NCBI GenBank assembly: GCA_964036045.1
Contig: OZ038380.1
Span: 126,214,899 to 126,278,898 of the forward strand
DNA length: 64,000 bases
Direction: 5' to 3'
Source of the DNA: Eutreptiella sp. 'Long Island Sound 2002'
Lineage: Eukaryota > Euglenozoa > Euglenophyceae > Eutreptiales > Eutreptiaceae
Of the stretch, positions 21,920-33,062 are shown piece after piece. The notes under the pieces are model-generated. The model worked only from the letters and a program-made list of their open reading frames with translations. It was not told the origin of the DNA and did no database searches. The translations under genes were made by a program, and so were the position numbers. Each line of letters starts with the position of its first letter. The first letter of the stretch is position 1.

Positions 21920-24193
21920 ATGCATGCAAAGCAACCCAAGAAGGGCGAGGGGAAGAAGGTGACAATCGTCCCTGACCCCACGTCTGCCCCCGCTGCAGCA
22001 CCTAACCCCGAGGTGAAGGCGGTGATCGACGCCCACATCGCCAACGTCGGCTCCGAGCACTTTCCCGCGGGCTATTTTCCCATCCCCTACACCCTCACCC
22101 CCCCGGACGCCAAATCCTTCCCCCAGCTCCCCCCCCTCCGCCAACCCCTGGAGGTCGCCCTCTTCGCCAAGTGGGACCAGCCGGGCAATCCCTACTTGGT
22201 CTGGCCAATTGACCCTACCCGCGTCAACTTCGCCCTGACCAGGGGGGTTCTCAGCAGGTTCTGCTGTGCCGTGATGGGGCGGTACCCCACGACGCTCGCG
22301 GTCGAGTTGAAGCTGTCGCAAGTCACCCTTGCGGGCCTCAACAAGACCCTGAAGCTGTGCACTGCTACAGCGTCAAAAGAGTTCGTCAATGTTCACGCGT
22401 TGCAGGAGATGCCGCCTCAGGGTCTCGTCCCCGTGGCGCGCCTTCGCGAAGCCGTGGGGCAGATCCTGGGGCCACATTGGCAAGTACACGTCAAAGCCGG
22501 CCGCCGCCGCATCCACCTCGTTTGCGGGGAGCGCAAACCCCCCACCCCCGTCTTGGAGCTGTTGGCCGCGGTAATTCTGTGGAAGAGCCGCAAAAATGGC
22601 GACAGCTTCCGCAAACTGCAGTACAGCCGGGCCCACAGCCAATGGAAGTGCCCATGGGGAACCCTGATGCAGGTGCGAAAGGCATTGTCCGCCCCCCGTG
22701 TCACGGAGGTCCATTTTCAGACCGACGAGGACAATGACAATTTTGGGGCCGCATGCAATCTGTGGCAGAAACTGCAGGTATTTTCACCCTGCACCAAAGC
22801 GTTTCCCGGCGACCGTTCACGGTGACCCGTTACACACGGCCTGTTTTCTGGCACAGGTGATGTGGCACCGTGACGGCCCCACGTTCCCGACGGACAACGT
22901 GTGGGTGGGCATCTCCTTCGACGGGACAAAGCTCTGGCAGGCCTTCTTCGTGCATTTTGCCGTTGGAGACCTGGGGAGTCATATGCCCTTGGGCTCTTGG
23001 ATCTTGCTGCGCGGATCGGAGAAGAAGGCCATCATTTCCCAATTGGCCGAGGTCTATGACCTGAACGCGGACCTCATCGAGGTGGCGCAGCAGCAAATCC
23101 CCGATAAAGGGGGCTACCTGCGTAAGGTGATTCCTTTTTTTATAGCAGACACCAAAGCGCACGTCATTTTTGGGGGGTTGCTCCTCTTTCACAGCCAAAA
23201 ACCCCGCATCCACTGTTTGTTGGCTGTGTGGGAAAAATCGGGCAACCATCCTGCACGAATTTGGTTGTGAAATGGGGGTGATTGTCGAGGAGTGGCTCTG
23301 GGCAGGGATGATATGCCCCATCGTGCGCCCCCCCCCAACGGCCCCCCGATTATGGGCTGCATGGCGTGCACCGGCAAGTGCACAATGGGCTTTCAGCCCT
23401 CGTGAACAACCTCCACACGGTGCATCGGTGGAAGAAGGGAAAGGCCGTGAGGTGGGTGCAATGGTTCTTGGATCCCATTCGGATCCAGGCACGGACCGCC
23501 ACCGGTGTGGCGTTGGAACACGAGAGGAAGGATAAGAAGAAGGTGCCCCTGAAAATCGAGCAGACGGCGGCTGCAGAGTGGGTGAAGAGTGAGGGATGGG
23601 ACACCATGTGTGACCATCCGGAGGGGGAGGGCCTCCTGCAGCATGTCGTTGACATGGGGGGGGTCCCGGTGACTTGGACGGACGCCTTCCGGCAATGGGG
23701 AAAATCCCTGTTGGCAACAAGCGATGTCGTCTGGAAATCGGGACCATTGCAGTTGCCCGACATGAAAATTTTGCGAACAGAATTGAAAAAAATGGGGGAG
23801 GCCCATAAGGCCCGTGAAATGAACGTCACCCTATGGGCCCATCTGTGGATTGACCACCTGTTGGGATGGGCCCGTAGGTGGGGGCACATTGGCATCCTTG
23901 CCGCCTTCAAAGGAGAGGCGCGACACAAAGCCCTAAGATGTGAAATTTCCAAGCGCAGCTTTCGAGGTGGAAGTAAAGGCGGCCGGGTGTCCAGACTGCG
24001 GGGGGCCAGAGTGCGGGTGAAGGGGGGCAATGGGGATCGCACGCGGAAGGGGTGGGGGGAAGTGATCCGCTCAGATAATCTGGACAGGGGGTTGTATAAT
24101 AAAAAATTTTCTTTTTGGGAGTCGCCGTGGACGAAGCAAAGGGGGTACATAGGGAATAAGGGGGTCTTCGTCCAGGCCGAACAGAGGTACTAA
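21920..24193 (+). pseudogene. T1-II chimera: gene A N-terminus fused to transposase
   Basis: It starts MHAKQPKKGEGKK. About 165 residues match the N-terminal region of the T1 gene A dioxygenase (copy III 28585-29090). The sequence then switches in frame, near 22436, to transposase residues beginning VARLREAVGQILG. The exon stays open to 22777; the 79-bp transposase intron is 22778-22856. Downstream, the catalytic motifs GISFDGTKLW, FFIADTKAH, CWLCGKN and FKGEARHKAL are all present. Frameshifts lie near 23180 and 23330-23350 in homopolymers, and the end is EQRY before TAA. The metal-binding half of the dioxygenase is absent. The fusion arose by deletion between gene A and gene B. Confidence 0.8.
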
Positions 24194-24529
24194 CCTAATG
24201 ATCCATTCCGTGCCGCCCGGCAGTCTCCCGGCAACCCACCCGCCAGACGACCGTGGGACCACAGCAAGGCATCTGACCTCCATGTATGATTGCTATGGCT
24301 CCATGGCCCCCAGCAAGGCAATTTTGAGCTATGGCTCCACAATGTATACTACTTTCATCATCGGGAAGCACATCTCTTGCACATTGTTTTACACATTCTT
24401 TTGCACATTCCACAAAATAAGATGGAACAATGCTTTCTTCGTGCCAAGTGTGCAAGGACAGGTGAGGGACGGAATTTCCAGTGACAACAGTAGTATGCTA
24501 GTCGATGGTTGGATCGGTGGGGGGACACT

Positions 24530-24625
24530 TGGCGCGCGCCAAGTCGGGACTTGGCGCGCGCCAACTTGACAGTTGGCGCGCGCCAACTTGCGACTTGGCG
24601 CGCCAACTTGTGAATTTGCGCGAGC
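24530..24625. repeat. T1 word cluster 4 of copy II
   Basis: Four GGCGCGC palindromes lie between the transposase 3' end and the right terminus. Confidence 0.9.
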
Positions 24626-24895
24626 CAAGGCCCGGGAAGCCAACATTGGGACTTTTTTACCGTGTAGGAGTGTTTTCAGCACGAGAGGGGCATGAAACCC
24701 GGGGTTTTTCAGGGTAAAAGGTTTCCATTTACACCAAAAAGGAGGAAAAAATCCCTAGGTAGCCAGTGTAACAACATAATAGACACCCGCCATGATTTGG
24801 CTGCATCCCGAAGCAAGTTGGTGAATGTCTCTTGGCTTCGTAGTTACACACGTGTTATTTCACCATTAACCTTCCTCTATGCTTTCCTCCTGCAG

Positions 24896-26135
24896 TTGAA
24901 CGTCACCCCCCTCAAGTACAAGGAGCGGCGCCCTTGGCCCTCTAAAGCACAAGTGCGCCCGACGCCTCCGGATTCGGGCCGGAAGGTGCTGAAGCCGAAG
25001 GGGCTTCTTCAGAGCCCCCCAGGCGCTCCATGTCGGCCCCGGACCCTGAGTCGATAGGGACAATTTCAGGGCAACTAGTGCAGGTGAGTAAGGAGGATGT
25101 GGTGGACAACGTCCATTTTGGGGATGTTGCCAAGTATAGTTTTTCTGATCAGGTTACGTTGCAGGCAAAGGTAAAGGAAGACAGTGTTGCGTCACATGGG
25201 TTGAGCCCATGATTGTCCGCTTTCCCATGTGGATGAAGGGGCATGCTGTAGGGAGGTACCCTGCAGCAGTTTTTATTGGGGGGCTTTGTACCAGATTAAA
25301 GGTGACAACCATAGTTGCGTGCAGACATGGCGTTTGCATGGAGGGCAGCTCAAGGAGGCCAAGCGTGTTCAATGGTCTCGGGTGGCGGGTTACCTCCCAA
25401 TCAGCGACGCTGCTGTTGTTGCAGAGGTGGATGGGGCAATGGAGAGGTGGAAGCTTCTCGTTGCGGGGAAGGTCGGGGGGAAGAGGGAGATGGAGGCGAG
25501 GGGGGGAGAGGAGGGCTACGACACCGACCAATCGCGGCACGGTTCTCGTATGTCCCGTGCCAAGAAACCAAAGCTTGGTGCCAAGGGGGGGGCCATACTC
25601 CCCCCAAAGCTCCCCCCCGCCTCCCCCCTCAGCAGCACCGCGTGAGCACCTCAAAGACACACCGGCGCAGCTAAAGGCGCGAATTGAGGAACTTGACAAG
25701 GTGCGCAAGCAGAGTGCGCAGGCACATAAAACTGCAGAGGACATGCGGAGGGAAGAGCGTGTAAAGTGGGAAGAAGAGCGAAGAGAAAAAGACAGTGAGA
25801 TTAGGGACTTAAGAGTGAAGCTGCAAGATGCCTCTGTGAGGGCAAGCAAGAAAGGCCCAGCCAGCCCTGGCCCTGGGGAGGGGGGGAAAGATGTGGAAGA
25901 CCAGAGGAATTTTTTGCAGCTGGCAGCAATGGAAATCAGGGATGGCCTTGTCCAAGCCACCACATCCATTGAGGACCTGAGGGATTCACTGCGGGATGCA
26001 AGAGGCAAGGAGACGACACAAGGACAGAAGACTCTCACTGCCCTTACAGCATTGAGGGACAAGTACAATGTGCAGAGTCTACAGTTAGGCAAGCCGGCGG
26101 AGCAGCCCGGCGGTGGTAGTGGCGGTGGCAGTTGA
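24896..26135 (+). CDS. T4 gene A exon block 2, coiled-coil protein
   Basis: It begins after the acceptor CTCCTGCAG at 24895 (LNVTPLKYKERRPWPSK). It contains the shared gene A domain (about 25100-25480: VRFPMWMKGH ... RVQWSRVAG), a basic segment (RAKKPKLGAKGG) and a long predicted coiled coil (about 25680-26060: KARIEELDKVRKQ ... RREERVKWEEER ... LRDSLRDAR). It ends PGGGSGGGS before TGA. Frameshifts near 24960, 25190 and 25620 break the frame. It resembles the block 2 proteins of T1, T2 and T3 in order and size. A role in DNA or partner binding is inferred. Confidence 0.6.
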
Positions 26136-26170
26136 CTCCTAGGGGCTGCTGCTCTCCCCTCCTCTCACAT

Positions 26171-26767
26171 ATGTTGTTTGTTGGAGGGGTTGGATGCGGG
26201 GGCGTGGCAGTCCAAGGACAGGTGGGGAGTACGATTGCGTTCCGCGATGTTTTGGGTGGTGCAGCGTGGCAATGTCCGGGTGGCTGTTGCAACACGCAAC
26301 CTCCCGAAGGTGTGCCGGGCCATCAATGCCTACGGGCGCGCACGGTGGCCATCGTGGTTCACTTGGATGTCGTCCAAGTGAACCACGCTATTTCCCCTTC
26401 AAGCACCATGCCAGGGGACAAGCACCAGGACCACGTGCCCTTGAGTGCCATTGTGACTGTTGGTGATTTTTCAGGCGGGGAGTTTTGTGTGGAAGAGGCG
26501 GGGCTCGTGTTCCCCACAAGGGCAACCCGCCCCTACACAATGGCATGTGTTGCAGGGCGTGAGCGCCATGACAGAGTGGATGAGGATGGGGTGGCATTGG
26601 ATGCCCGGAATGGAGTTGTTTTTTGCAGTCGTGCTTTGCACATGCCAGACCCGTGGCTTGGTGAACGCTACGCACTGGTGTTTTTTACCCATTTCGGCCT
26701 CGGCAAGGTGTCGTGGGAGGACCTGGTGCTGCTGCGGAGTCTTGGGTTCCGGCTGTGTGCCGGGTAG
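26171..26767 (+). CDS. TET/JBP-like 2OG-Fe(II) dioxygenase
   Basis: The C-terminal part reads VQVNHAISPSS...KHQDHVPLSAIVTVGDFSGGEFCV, then LDARNGVVFCSRALHMPDPWLGERYALVFFTHFG and LRSLGFRL. This is the double-stranded beta-helix layout known from TET/JBP-type oxygenases: H-x-D in KHQD (26420), a GDF-GGEF strand, a distal His in ALHM (about 26640) and an Arg in GERYALVFF. Such enzymes oxidise methylcytosine or thymine in DNA, and relatives are known on KDZ transposons. The N-terminal part is disturbed by a hairpin duplication at 26351-26385 that shifts frame. It lies 35 bases after gene A and before word cluster 3, and probably ends at TAG 26765. Confidence 0.7.
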   Translation: MLFVGGVGCGGVAVQGQVGSTIAFRDVLGGAAWQCPGGCCNTQPPEGVPGHQCLRARTVAIVVHLDVVQVNHAISPSSTMPGDKHQDHVPLSAIVTVGDFSGGEFCVEEAGLVFPTRATRPYTMACVAGRERHDRVDEDGVALDARNGVVFCSRALHMPDPWLGERYALVFFTHFGLGKVSWEDLVLLRSLGFRLCAG

Positions 26768-26796
26768 CATGTGCATGATGGGTGCAGTGTGCGTCA

Positions 26797-27055
26797 ACAC
26801 GCGCGCGTTGTGGAAGGGGCGTGTACGCGCTGGGGTGCGTGGTGCGTACGTGTACGGTGTTGCATCGTACGCGTTGCTGTGTTGGCGCGTACGCGCTGGG
26901 TTCATGACACGTATGATTCGCTGTTCTGGCGCGTACGCGTTGGGTTCATGAAATTTACGATTCGGTGTTGTGGAACGTATGCATTAAAGATGAAACGCGT
27001 ATGCGGCTCGTACGCGCATACGTACGTGTTGAATGTTGCACTGGTGCCTATACGT
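26797..27055. repeat. T4 word cluster 3 (GCGTACGCG)
   Basis: About ten copies of GCGCGTACGCGTTG-like words lie between the TET/JBP-like gene and the transposase. Both frames remain open through it, but the sequence is repeat-derived. Confidence 0.88.
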
Positions 27056-27133
27056 GTGAACCTTGTTGTGTCCATGCAGCCCACCCCCCCCTTGTTGTTT
27101 TTCCCTAGGGTTTTTTTTCCCCCCCAAAGGAAC

Positions 27134-28191
27134 ATGCCCGGGTTCAAGGAGTACCAACAACTGGGAAGGACTCGGAGATGGGAACGGATGGCCGAACTGC
27201 AAACGGCAGTCACAGAAATTCTTGGTCCAACCTGGCAAGTGCAAGCTGGCGAAAACGTGAGCACCCTCATTTTGAAAACGAAGGATGGGCCCATGCCCCG
27301 AAACTAGATGTGGCATGCCGAGGCCCTCCTATGGGATTGCCGCAAAGAGGGCAAAAGCTAGCGGGCCCTACAGTACTCCATCCCCACGTCCCGGATCAAA
27401 TGCCCCCTTGATGAAATCAGACGAGTGAAGGACGAACTTAGTGCACCACCAGTAGTGGACTACAATGCAATGGACGGGGACCACACATTGCTGGGGGCCG
27501 GTACACATTTGAGGGAAAAACTGGGACTCATGATGACCGCCCGTAAGGGAAATTTGTACCCGGACCTCTGGGTACGCCTTTGTGTGGATGGTACACAACT
27601 ACACAAGCGGCACTTCGAGCATTTTATGCTTGGAGTGCTTTGATCGGGCAACCCGCTTGGTAGCTGGTGCATTTTACACGGCTCTGAAAAACCTGCCGTG
27701 CTACGATCGCTCACAAGGGTTAGCAAAATGGATGAGCAGGTGCAAGAGGCCCTGAACACAAAGTATGAGGTACAAGGGGGTTACATGGAAAAACCCCATA
27801 TTTTCCTGGTTGCAGATGTCGTTGCACAATAGGCAATGGCAGGCATCAAAAGATGGAACTGCACCAGTGTAGACCCAGTGTGTTGGGTATGTGGAAAATG
27901 CAGGGCGCATTGCGATCGCGACTTTGGAAAGGGACTTTCACCCATTCTGTCACACTGGACCTGGTACGGGCAGGTGCTACGTAGCATTTTGCCCAAGTAC
28001 AGGCCTCCCGACTATGCATTGCATGGGGTGACACGTGTAACTCACAGTGGCCTTGATGGATGTTGGAGCGTCCTTGTACAGCACCATCGCTTCACGAAGA
28101 GGCGCGCTGTTACATGGGTGTAGACCCATGTAAATCCTTGCAGGGTTGCCTCACACAGTGTTGCACCGCAAGACATCGCAGGGCACGCGGG
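27134..28191 (+). pseudogene. T4 transposase, N-terminal and catalytic part
   Basis: It starts MPGFKEYQQLGRTRRW and shares the order of motifs with T1: TAVTEILGPTWQVQ, LLWDCRKEG, LQYS, RLCVDGTQLHKRHFEHF (first Asp, near 27585), HIFLVADVVAQ (second Asp, near 27810), VCWVCGKC (near 27880) and PPDYALHGV. Internal stops are TAG 27305, TAG near 27359, TGA 27641 and TAG 27830, and a frame change lies near 28080. The coding is cut at 28192 by T1-III and resumes at 33428. Divergence from the T1 protein is large, so this is a distinct family. Confidence 0.75.
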
Positions 28192-28424
28192 TGTGTAACT
28201 ACGAAGCCAACCCTAGATATTGTACATTCGCCAACTCCTGGTCAACTTGATGTCGAGAGCATTCAATTTGCTTGTACTTGTGCACTGTGTTGTTGCTACG
28301 CCCTGTGCATGAAACGTGAGGAACTATCTATATTTTACAGCTTATGGTTGCGTTGCTTTGTTGTTATGTTGCAATATGTCGGTTTTTTGGGTCGAAGCCA
28401 ACTTTTTGGAAGCCAAATCAAAGT

Positions 28425-28515
28425 TGGCGCGCCAACTTGGCGCGCCAACTCTTGAGTTGGCGCGCGCCAAGTCCGGTTTTGGCGCGCGCCAAGTCCGGTT
28501 TTGGCGCACACCAAC
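28425..28515. repeat. T1 word cluster 1 of copy III
   Basis: Four TTGGCGCGC(GC)CAA palindromes lie 70 bases before the gene A start. Confidence 0.92.
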
Positions 28516-28584
28516 TGCCCCATTCTTCCTGTTCGTTTGCACCCTTCATGCATTCCCTTTCCCTTCTAGGCATCCCACTTTATT

Positions 28585-30893
28585 ATGCCTCCAAAGCAAC
28601 CCAACAAGGGCAAGGGGAAGAAGGTGACAGTCACCGACCCCACGTCTGCCCCCGCTGCAGCACCTAACCCCGAGGTGCAGGCGGTGCTCGATGCCCACAT
28701 CGCCAACATGGGCTCCGAGCACTTCCCCGCGGGCTGTTTTCCCATCCCCTACACCCTCACCCCCCCGGACGCCAAATCCTTCCCCCAGCCCCCCCCCCCC
28801 CTCCGCGAACCCCTGGAGGCCGCCCTCTTCGGCAAGTGGGACCGGCCAGGGAATCCCTACTTGGTCTGGCGAATTGACGCCACCCGCGTCAACTTCGCCC
28901 TGACCAGGGGGGTTCTTAGCAGGTTTCTGCTGTGCCGTGATGGGGCGGTACCCCACGACGTTCGCGGTCGAGTTGAAGCTTTCTCAAGTCACCTTTGAGG
29001 CCTTCTACAAGACCCTGAAGCTGTGCACTGCTGCAGCGTCAAAAGAGTTCGTCAACGTTCTCGAGCTGCAGGAGAAGCCGCCTAAGGGTCTCGACCCCCA
29101 GGAGCAGTGGCTGTGGGTGGATCCAGTCAAATAAAGTGGCTGGACGCACCGCACGGCCACTGATGCCGTGGTGCGGTACCAAACGGTGAAGGTGCAGGCG
29201 TGGGATGTAGTAGCTCCCACGGAGTTCTCCACCAACCGTCGCCTGCGCACCCACATCCCCGACATCACCCACCGCACCCTCTACAGCACCGACGCCCCCT
29301 TCACCATGCTTGGCATGGGTTGCCCCCACCCCTTCTTCCACAACTGCTACCCCGTTGCCACCCACAACATCCCCAACCCCCCCATCGTCACGGAGGAGGG
29401 TTTTGCCGCGGCGGGCTACCGCCAGTATGACCGCATCATCCCCGAGGATCTGTGGGCCAGACTGGCGGAGCTCGCCACGGTGGAACTCAACCCGTCGATG
29501 CTCGAGGAGGTGGACTTCCAGGCCCCCGGGGAAGGTGGGGGGCGCTATCAGACGACGGTCTCCAGCGTCCCCCACTGGCTCCCGGACGACCTCTGGCAGG
29601 CAGTTCTGGCCCTGCTGGGGTTCTCCCTCCCACCGCTGGGAGGACTTGAGGCCTTGTGCCCCAAGATCATCGAGCGGTGGAAGGCAGAACCCTGGAAGGG
29701 CTTCCAGATCCCCCACCGCGATTTTGCACTGTCAGTGAAACAGTCAGTGCAGTCCATGGTTGTCTTCATCCCCCTCACCACCTCCCCCCCGTCCAAGTCC
29801 CTCTAGGTGTGCCCGGGCACGCAAGGGGGCTATCACGCTGCGAATCGGTGGGATATTGTTATCCAACCGCTTCGCACCGCGACGCTCCTCCGCGGGACGG
29901 TGATCCACCGCGGTGCGGGCGGGCCTGGCCGGGCACTGTTCATCCCGTTTGCACCCGTCGGCTACCGGTCGCGCATGCTAACCGTGGAGACGGAGAGTGT
30001 AACGGAGCTGATGACCAGTGTTCCGGTGATGCCCTCCGAGCTTCTGGCCGAGGGGGCTGCAGTCGGGTCTTCTCTGGGCACAAAGGCCAGTTTGAACTAC
30101 AGCCCCCTCGACCAAGGGGTCTGAGGAGGCCGAGGCAGCCGTGACGGACCCCGTGTCTGCCCCCCAAGAGGAGGACATGCCGGAGGCGCCGGCGGATGCG
30201 GAGGAGAGGCCGGCCGCGCCGGCTGATGCGGATGCCCCCCCCCCCCCCCCCACAGAGTGCGGCAGAGGAGGCCGACCCCGTGCCTGATCCCCAAGAGGAG
30301 GACATGCCGGTGGCGCCGGCGGATGCGGAGGAGAGGCCGGAGGCGCCGGCGGATGCGGAGGCGCCGGCGGATGCGGAGGAGAGGCCCGCCGTGCCGGCTG
30401 ATGCGGATGCCGCCCCCCCGCCCCATAGAGTGCGGCAGAGGAGGACTTCCTCACTCCCGACGCGATCCCCCAGCAAGTCTGCTTCGTGTCGCAGGCTGAG
30501 CAGCCGTTGGACCCCCCGGTGCCCTACATGGGGGACGTCCTCCTCCTGCAAGAGGGGATGTCTGCGGGGCTCTTTGTGACCCCCAGCCACCACGCGCATG
30601 TGGGGCCCACCGCCAAGGCGGCCAGAGCGGATGCCTGCCTCGTTCCGCACATCCACCGGTGGTGGCTTCCCCCCTCCGAGGCCACCGACTTTTGCCGCGT
30701 GCGCTGCACGGCCGGCACGATGGTGTACTCTTTCGCTGCACTGGGCGCCGCGTTCGTGCGGGAGCCAGGGGCCGGCCGCATGGCCTGGATGGCCATGGCC
30801 CACTTCAGGCCGCCCTTGAGCTCCCAGGACGCCGAGATGTTGGACCTCATCCGCGTGGACAAGGCCCGCCGCACCATCTTCTCCTGCAGCGAG
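28585..30893 (+). pseudogene. T1-III gene A exon block 1, PhyH-like dioxygenase
   Basis: It starts MPPKQPNKGKGKK, a basic N-terminus. The conserved region HIPDITHRTLYSTDAPF is shared with T2, T3 and T4. The metal site is QIPHRDFAL (H-x-D near 29713), then CPGTQGGYHAANRWD, TVIHRGAGGPGRALFIPF (distal His 29906, Arg in GRALF), the APADAEERP linker and the C-terminal module VPYMGDVLLLQEG ... AWMAMAHF. Defects are frameshifts near 28925, 30115 and 30420, and in-frame TAA 29132 and TAG 29804; the latter is CAG in copy I. It joins the transposase leader directly at about 30893 because of the deletion. A non-haem Fe(II) oxygenase is predicted; the substrate is unknown. Confidence 0.8.
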
Positions 30894-30998
30894 CGGCCAA
30901 CTGTGTGCCATCTGTGTGCCAACGTGCACCAACGTTCCGTTGTATGATCCAACCCGCCTGCCACGTCCTCACGTGCCGCAGGTCTTTGTTTGTGCACC

Positions 30999-32826
30999 AT
31001 GCAGCGGCCCTTTGAGCAGCTGGCGCCCTCAAACTACGGCGACAGGCGCGCGCGGCTGGCGCGCCTTCGCGAAGTCCTGGGGGAGATTTTGGGGCCACAT
31101 TGGCAAGTACACGTCAAAGCCGGCCGCCGCCGCATCCACCTCGTTTGCGGGGAGGGCAAACCCCCCACCCCCGATTTGGAGCTGTTGGCCGCCGCCATTC
31201 TGTGGGAGAGCCGCAAAAATGGCGACAGCTTCCGCAACCTGCAATACAGCCGGGCACACAGCCAATGGAAGTGCCCATGGGGAACCCCGATGAAGGTGCG
31301 AAAGGCATTGTCCGCCCCTCGTGTCACGGAGGTTCATTTTCAGATGGACGAGGACAATGACATTTTTGGGGCCGCATGCAATGTGTGGCAGAAACTGCAG
31401 GTATTTTCACCCTGCACCAAAGCGTTTCCCGGCGACCGTTCACGGTGACCCGCTACACACGGCCTCTTTTTTGGCACAGGTGATGTGGCACCGTGACGGC
31501 CCCACGTTCCTGACGGACAACGTGTGGGTGGGCATCTCCTTCGACGGGACAAAGCTCTGGCAGGCCCCCTTCGTGCATTTTGCCGTTGGAGACCTGGGGA
31601 GTCATTTGCCCTTGGGCTCTTGGATCTTGCTGCGCGGATCGGAGAAGAAGGCCATCATTTCCCAATTGGCCGAGGTCTATGACCTGAACGCGGGCCTCAC
31701 CGAGGTGGCGCAGCAGCAAATCTCCGATAAAGGGGGCTACCTGCGTAAGGTGATTTCTTTTTTTATAGCAGACACCAAGGCGCAGGTCATTTTGGGGGGT
31801 TGCTCCTCGTTCACAGCCAAAAACCCCGCAGCCACTGTTTGTTGGCTGTGTGGGAAAAATCGGGCAACCATCCTGCACGAATTTGGTTGCGGGATGGGGG
31901 TGATGGTCGAGGAGTGGCTCTGGGCAGGGATGATATGCCCCATCATGCGCCCCCCCCAACGGCCGCCCGATTATGGGCTGCATGGCGTGCACCGGCAAGT
32001 GCACAATGGGCCTTCAGCCCTCGTGAACAAACTCCACACGGTGCATCGGTGGAAGAGGGGAAAGGCCGTGAGGTGGGTGCAATGGTTCTTGGATCCCATT
32101 CGGATCCTGGCACGGACCGCCACCGGTGTGGCGTTGGAACACGAGAGGAAGGATAAGAAGAAGGTGCCCCTGAAAATCGAGCAGACGGCGGCTGCAGAGT
32201 GGGTGAAGAGTGAGGGATGGGACACCATGTGTGACCATCTGGAGGGGGAGGGCCTCCTGCAGCATGTCGTTGACATGGGGGGGGGTCCAGGTTTCCTGGA
32301 CGGACGCCTTCCGGCAATGGGGAAAATCCCTGTTGGCAACAAGCGATGTCGTCTGGAAATCCGGACCGTTGCAATTGTCGGACATGAAAATTCTGCGAAC
32401 AGAATTGAAAAAAATGGGGGAGGCCCATAAGGCCTCTGAAATGAACGTCACCCTATGGGCCCATCTGTGGATTGACCACCTGTTGGGATGGGCCCGCAGG
32501 TGGGGGCACATTGCCATTTTTGCCGCCTTCAAAGGAGAGGGGCGGCACAAAGCCCTGAAATGTGAAATTTCCAAGCGTAGCTTTCGAGGTGGAAGTAAAG
32601 GCGGCCGGGTGTCCAGACTGCGGGGTGCCAGAGTGCGGGTGAAGGGGGGCAAGGGGGATCGCACGCGGAAGGGGTGGGGGGAAGTGATCCGCTCAGATAA
32701 TCTGGACTAGGGGTTGTATAATAAAAATTTTTTTCTGTTTGGGAGTCGCCGTGGACGAAGCAAAGGGGGTACATAGAGAATAAGGGGGTCTTCGTCCAAG
32801 CTGAATAGGGGTCCCAAGGCATGTGA
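30999..32826 (+). pseudogene. T1-III DDE transposase
   Basis: This is the most complete T1 transposase. Exon 1 is 30999-31400, the 79-bp intron 31401-31479, and exon 2 starts at 31480. Motifs: GISFDGTKLW (first Asp, about 31540), FFIADTKAQV (second Asp, about 31770), CWLCGKN (about 31843), DYGLHGVHRQVHN, VTLWAHLWIDHL (about 32450) and FKGEGRHKALK (Glu, about 32535). The basic tail RGGSKGGRVSRLRGARVRVKGG probably contacts DNA. A G-run frameshift lies at about 32285, TAG 32708 replaces a conserved Trp, and another frameshift lies near 32728. The layout fits EnSpm/KDZ-like transposases; family placement needs a profile search. Confidence 0.8.
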
Positions 32827-33062
32827 CCTCTATATATGATTGATATGCCTCCATGGCCCCCAGTTTTGAGCTACGGCTCCACAGTGTACACTACATCAGG
32901 AAGCACATCTCTTGCACATTGTTTTACACAGTCTTTTGCACATTCATAAAAAAAAGCCGGAACAATGCTTTCTTCGTGCCAAGTGTGCAAGGGCAGGTGA
33001 GGGACGGAATTTCCAGTGACAACAATAGTGTGCAAGTCGATGGTTTGATCGGTGTGGGGACA

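Larger units (their letters stand above)
20358..24848 (+). mobile_element. T1 transposon copy II
   Basis: The termini TGTAACTACGAAGCCAA and its inverse are flanked by CA on both sides (20356-20357 and 24849-24850). The copy sits inside the gene A intron of T4. It has an internal deletion that fuses the start of gene A to the transposase, and carries a 1.1-kb insertion at 20532-21655 in its 5' end. Cluster 1 words are at 21713-21825 and cluster 4 words at 24530-24625. Confidence 0.93.

Noticed and set aside
20361-24848. CRISPR-like array from regularly spaced GGCGCGCC palindromes
   Set aside because: The spacers are short (8-12 bases) and variable, the repeats are 12-14 bp, there are no cas genes, and the setting is eukaryotic. 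They are transposon subterminal words.
26132-27643. One long protein joining the TET/JBP-like oxygenase, word cluster 3 and the T4 transposase
   Set aside because: The frame is open apart from TAGs, but the middle is pure repeat translation and T1 to T3 show separate genes with an intergenic cluster at this place.
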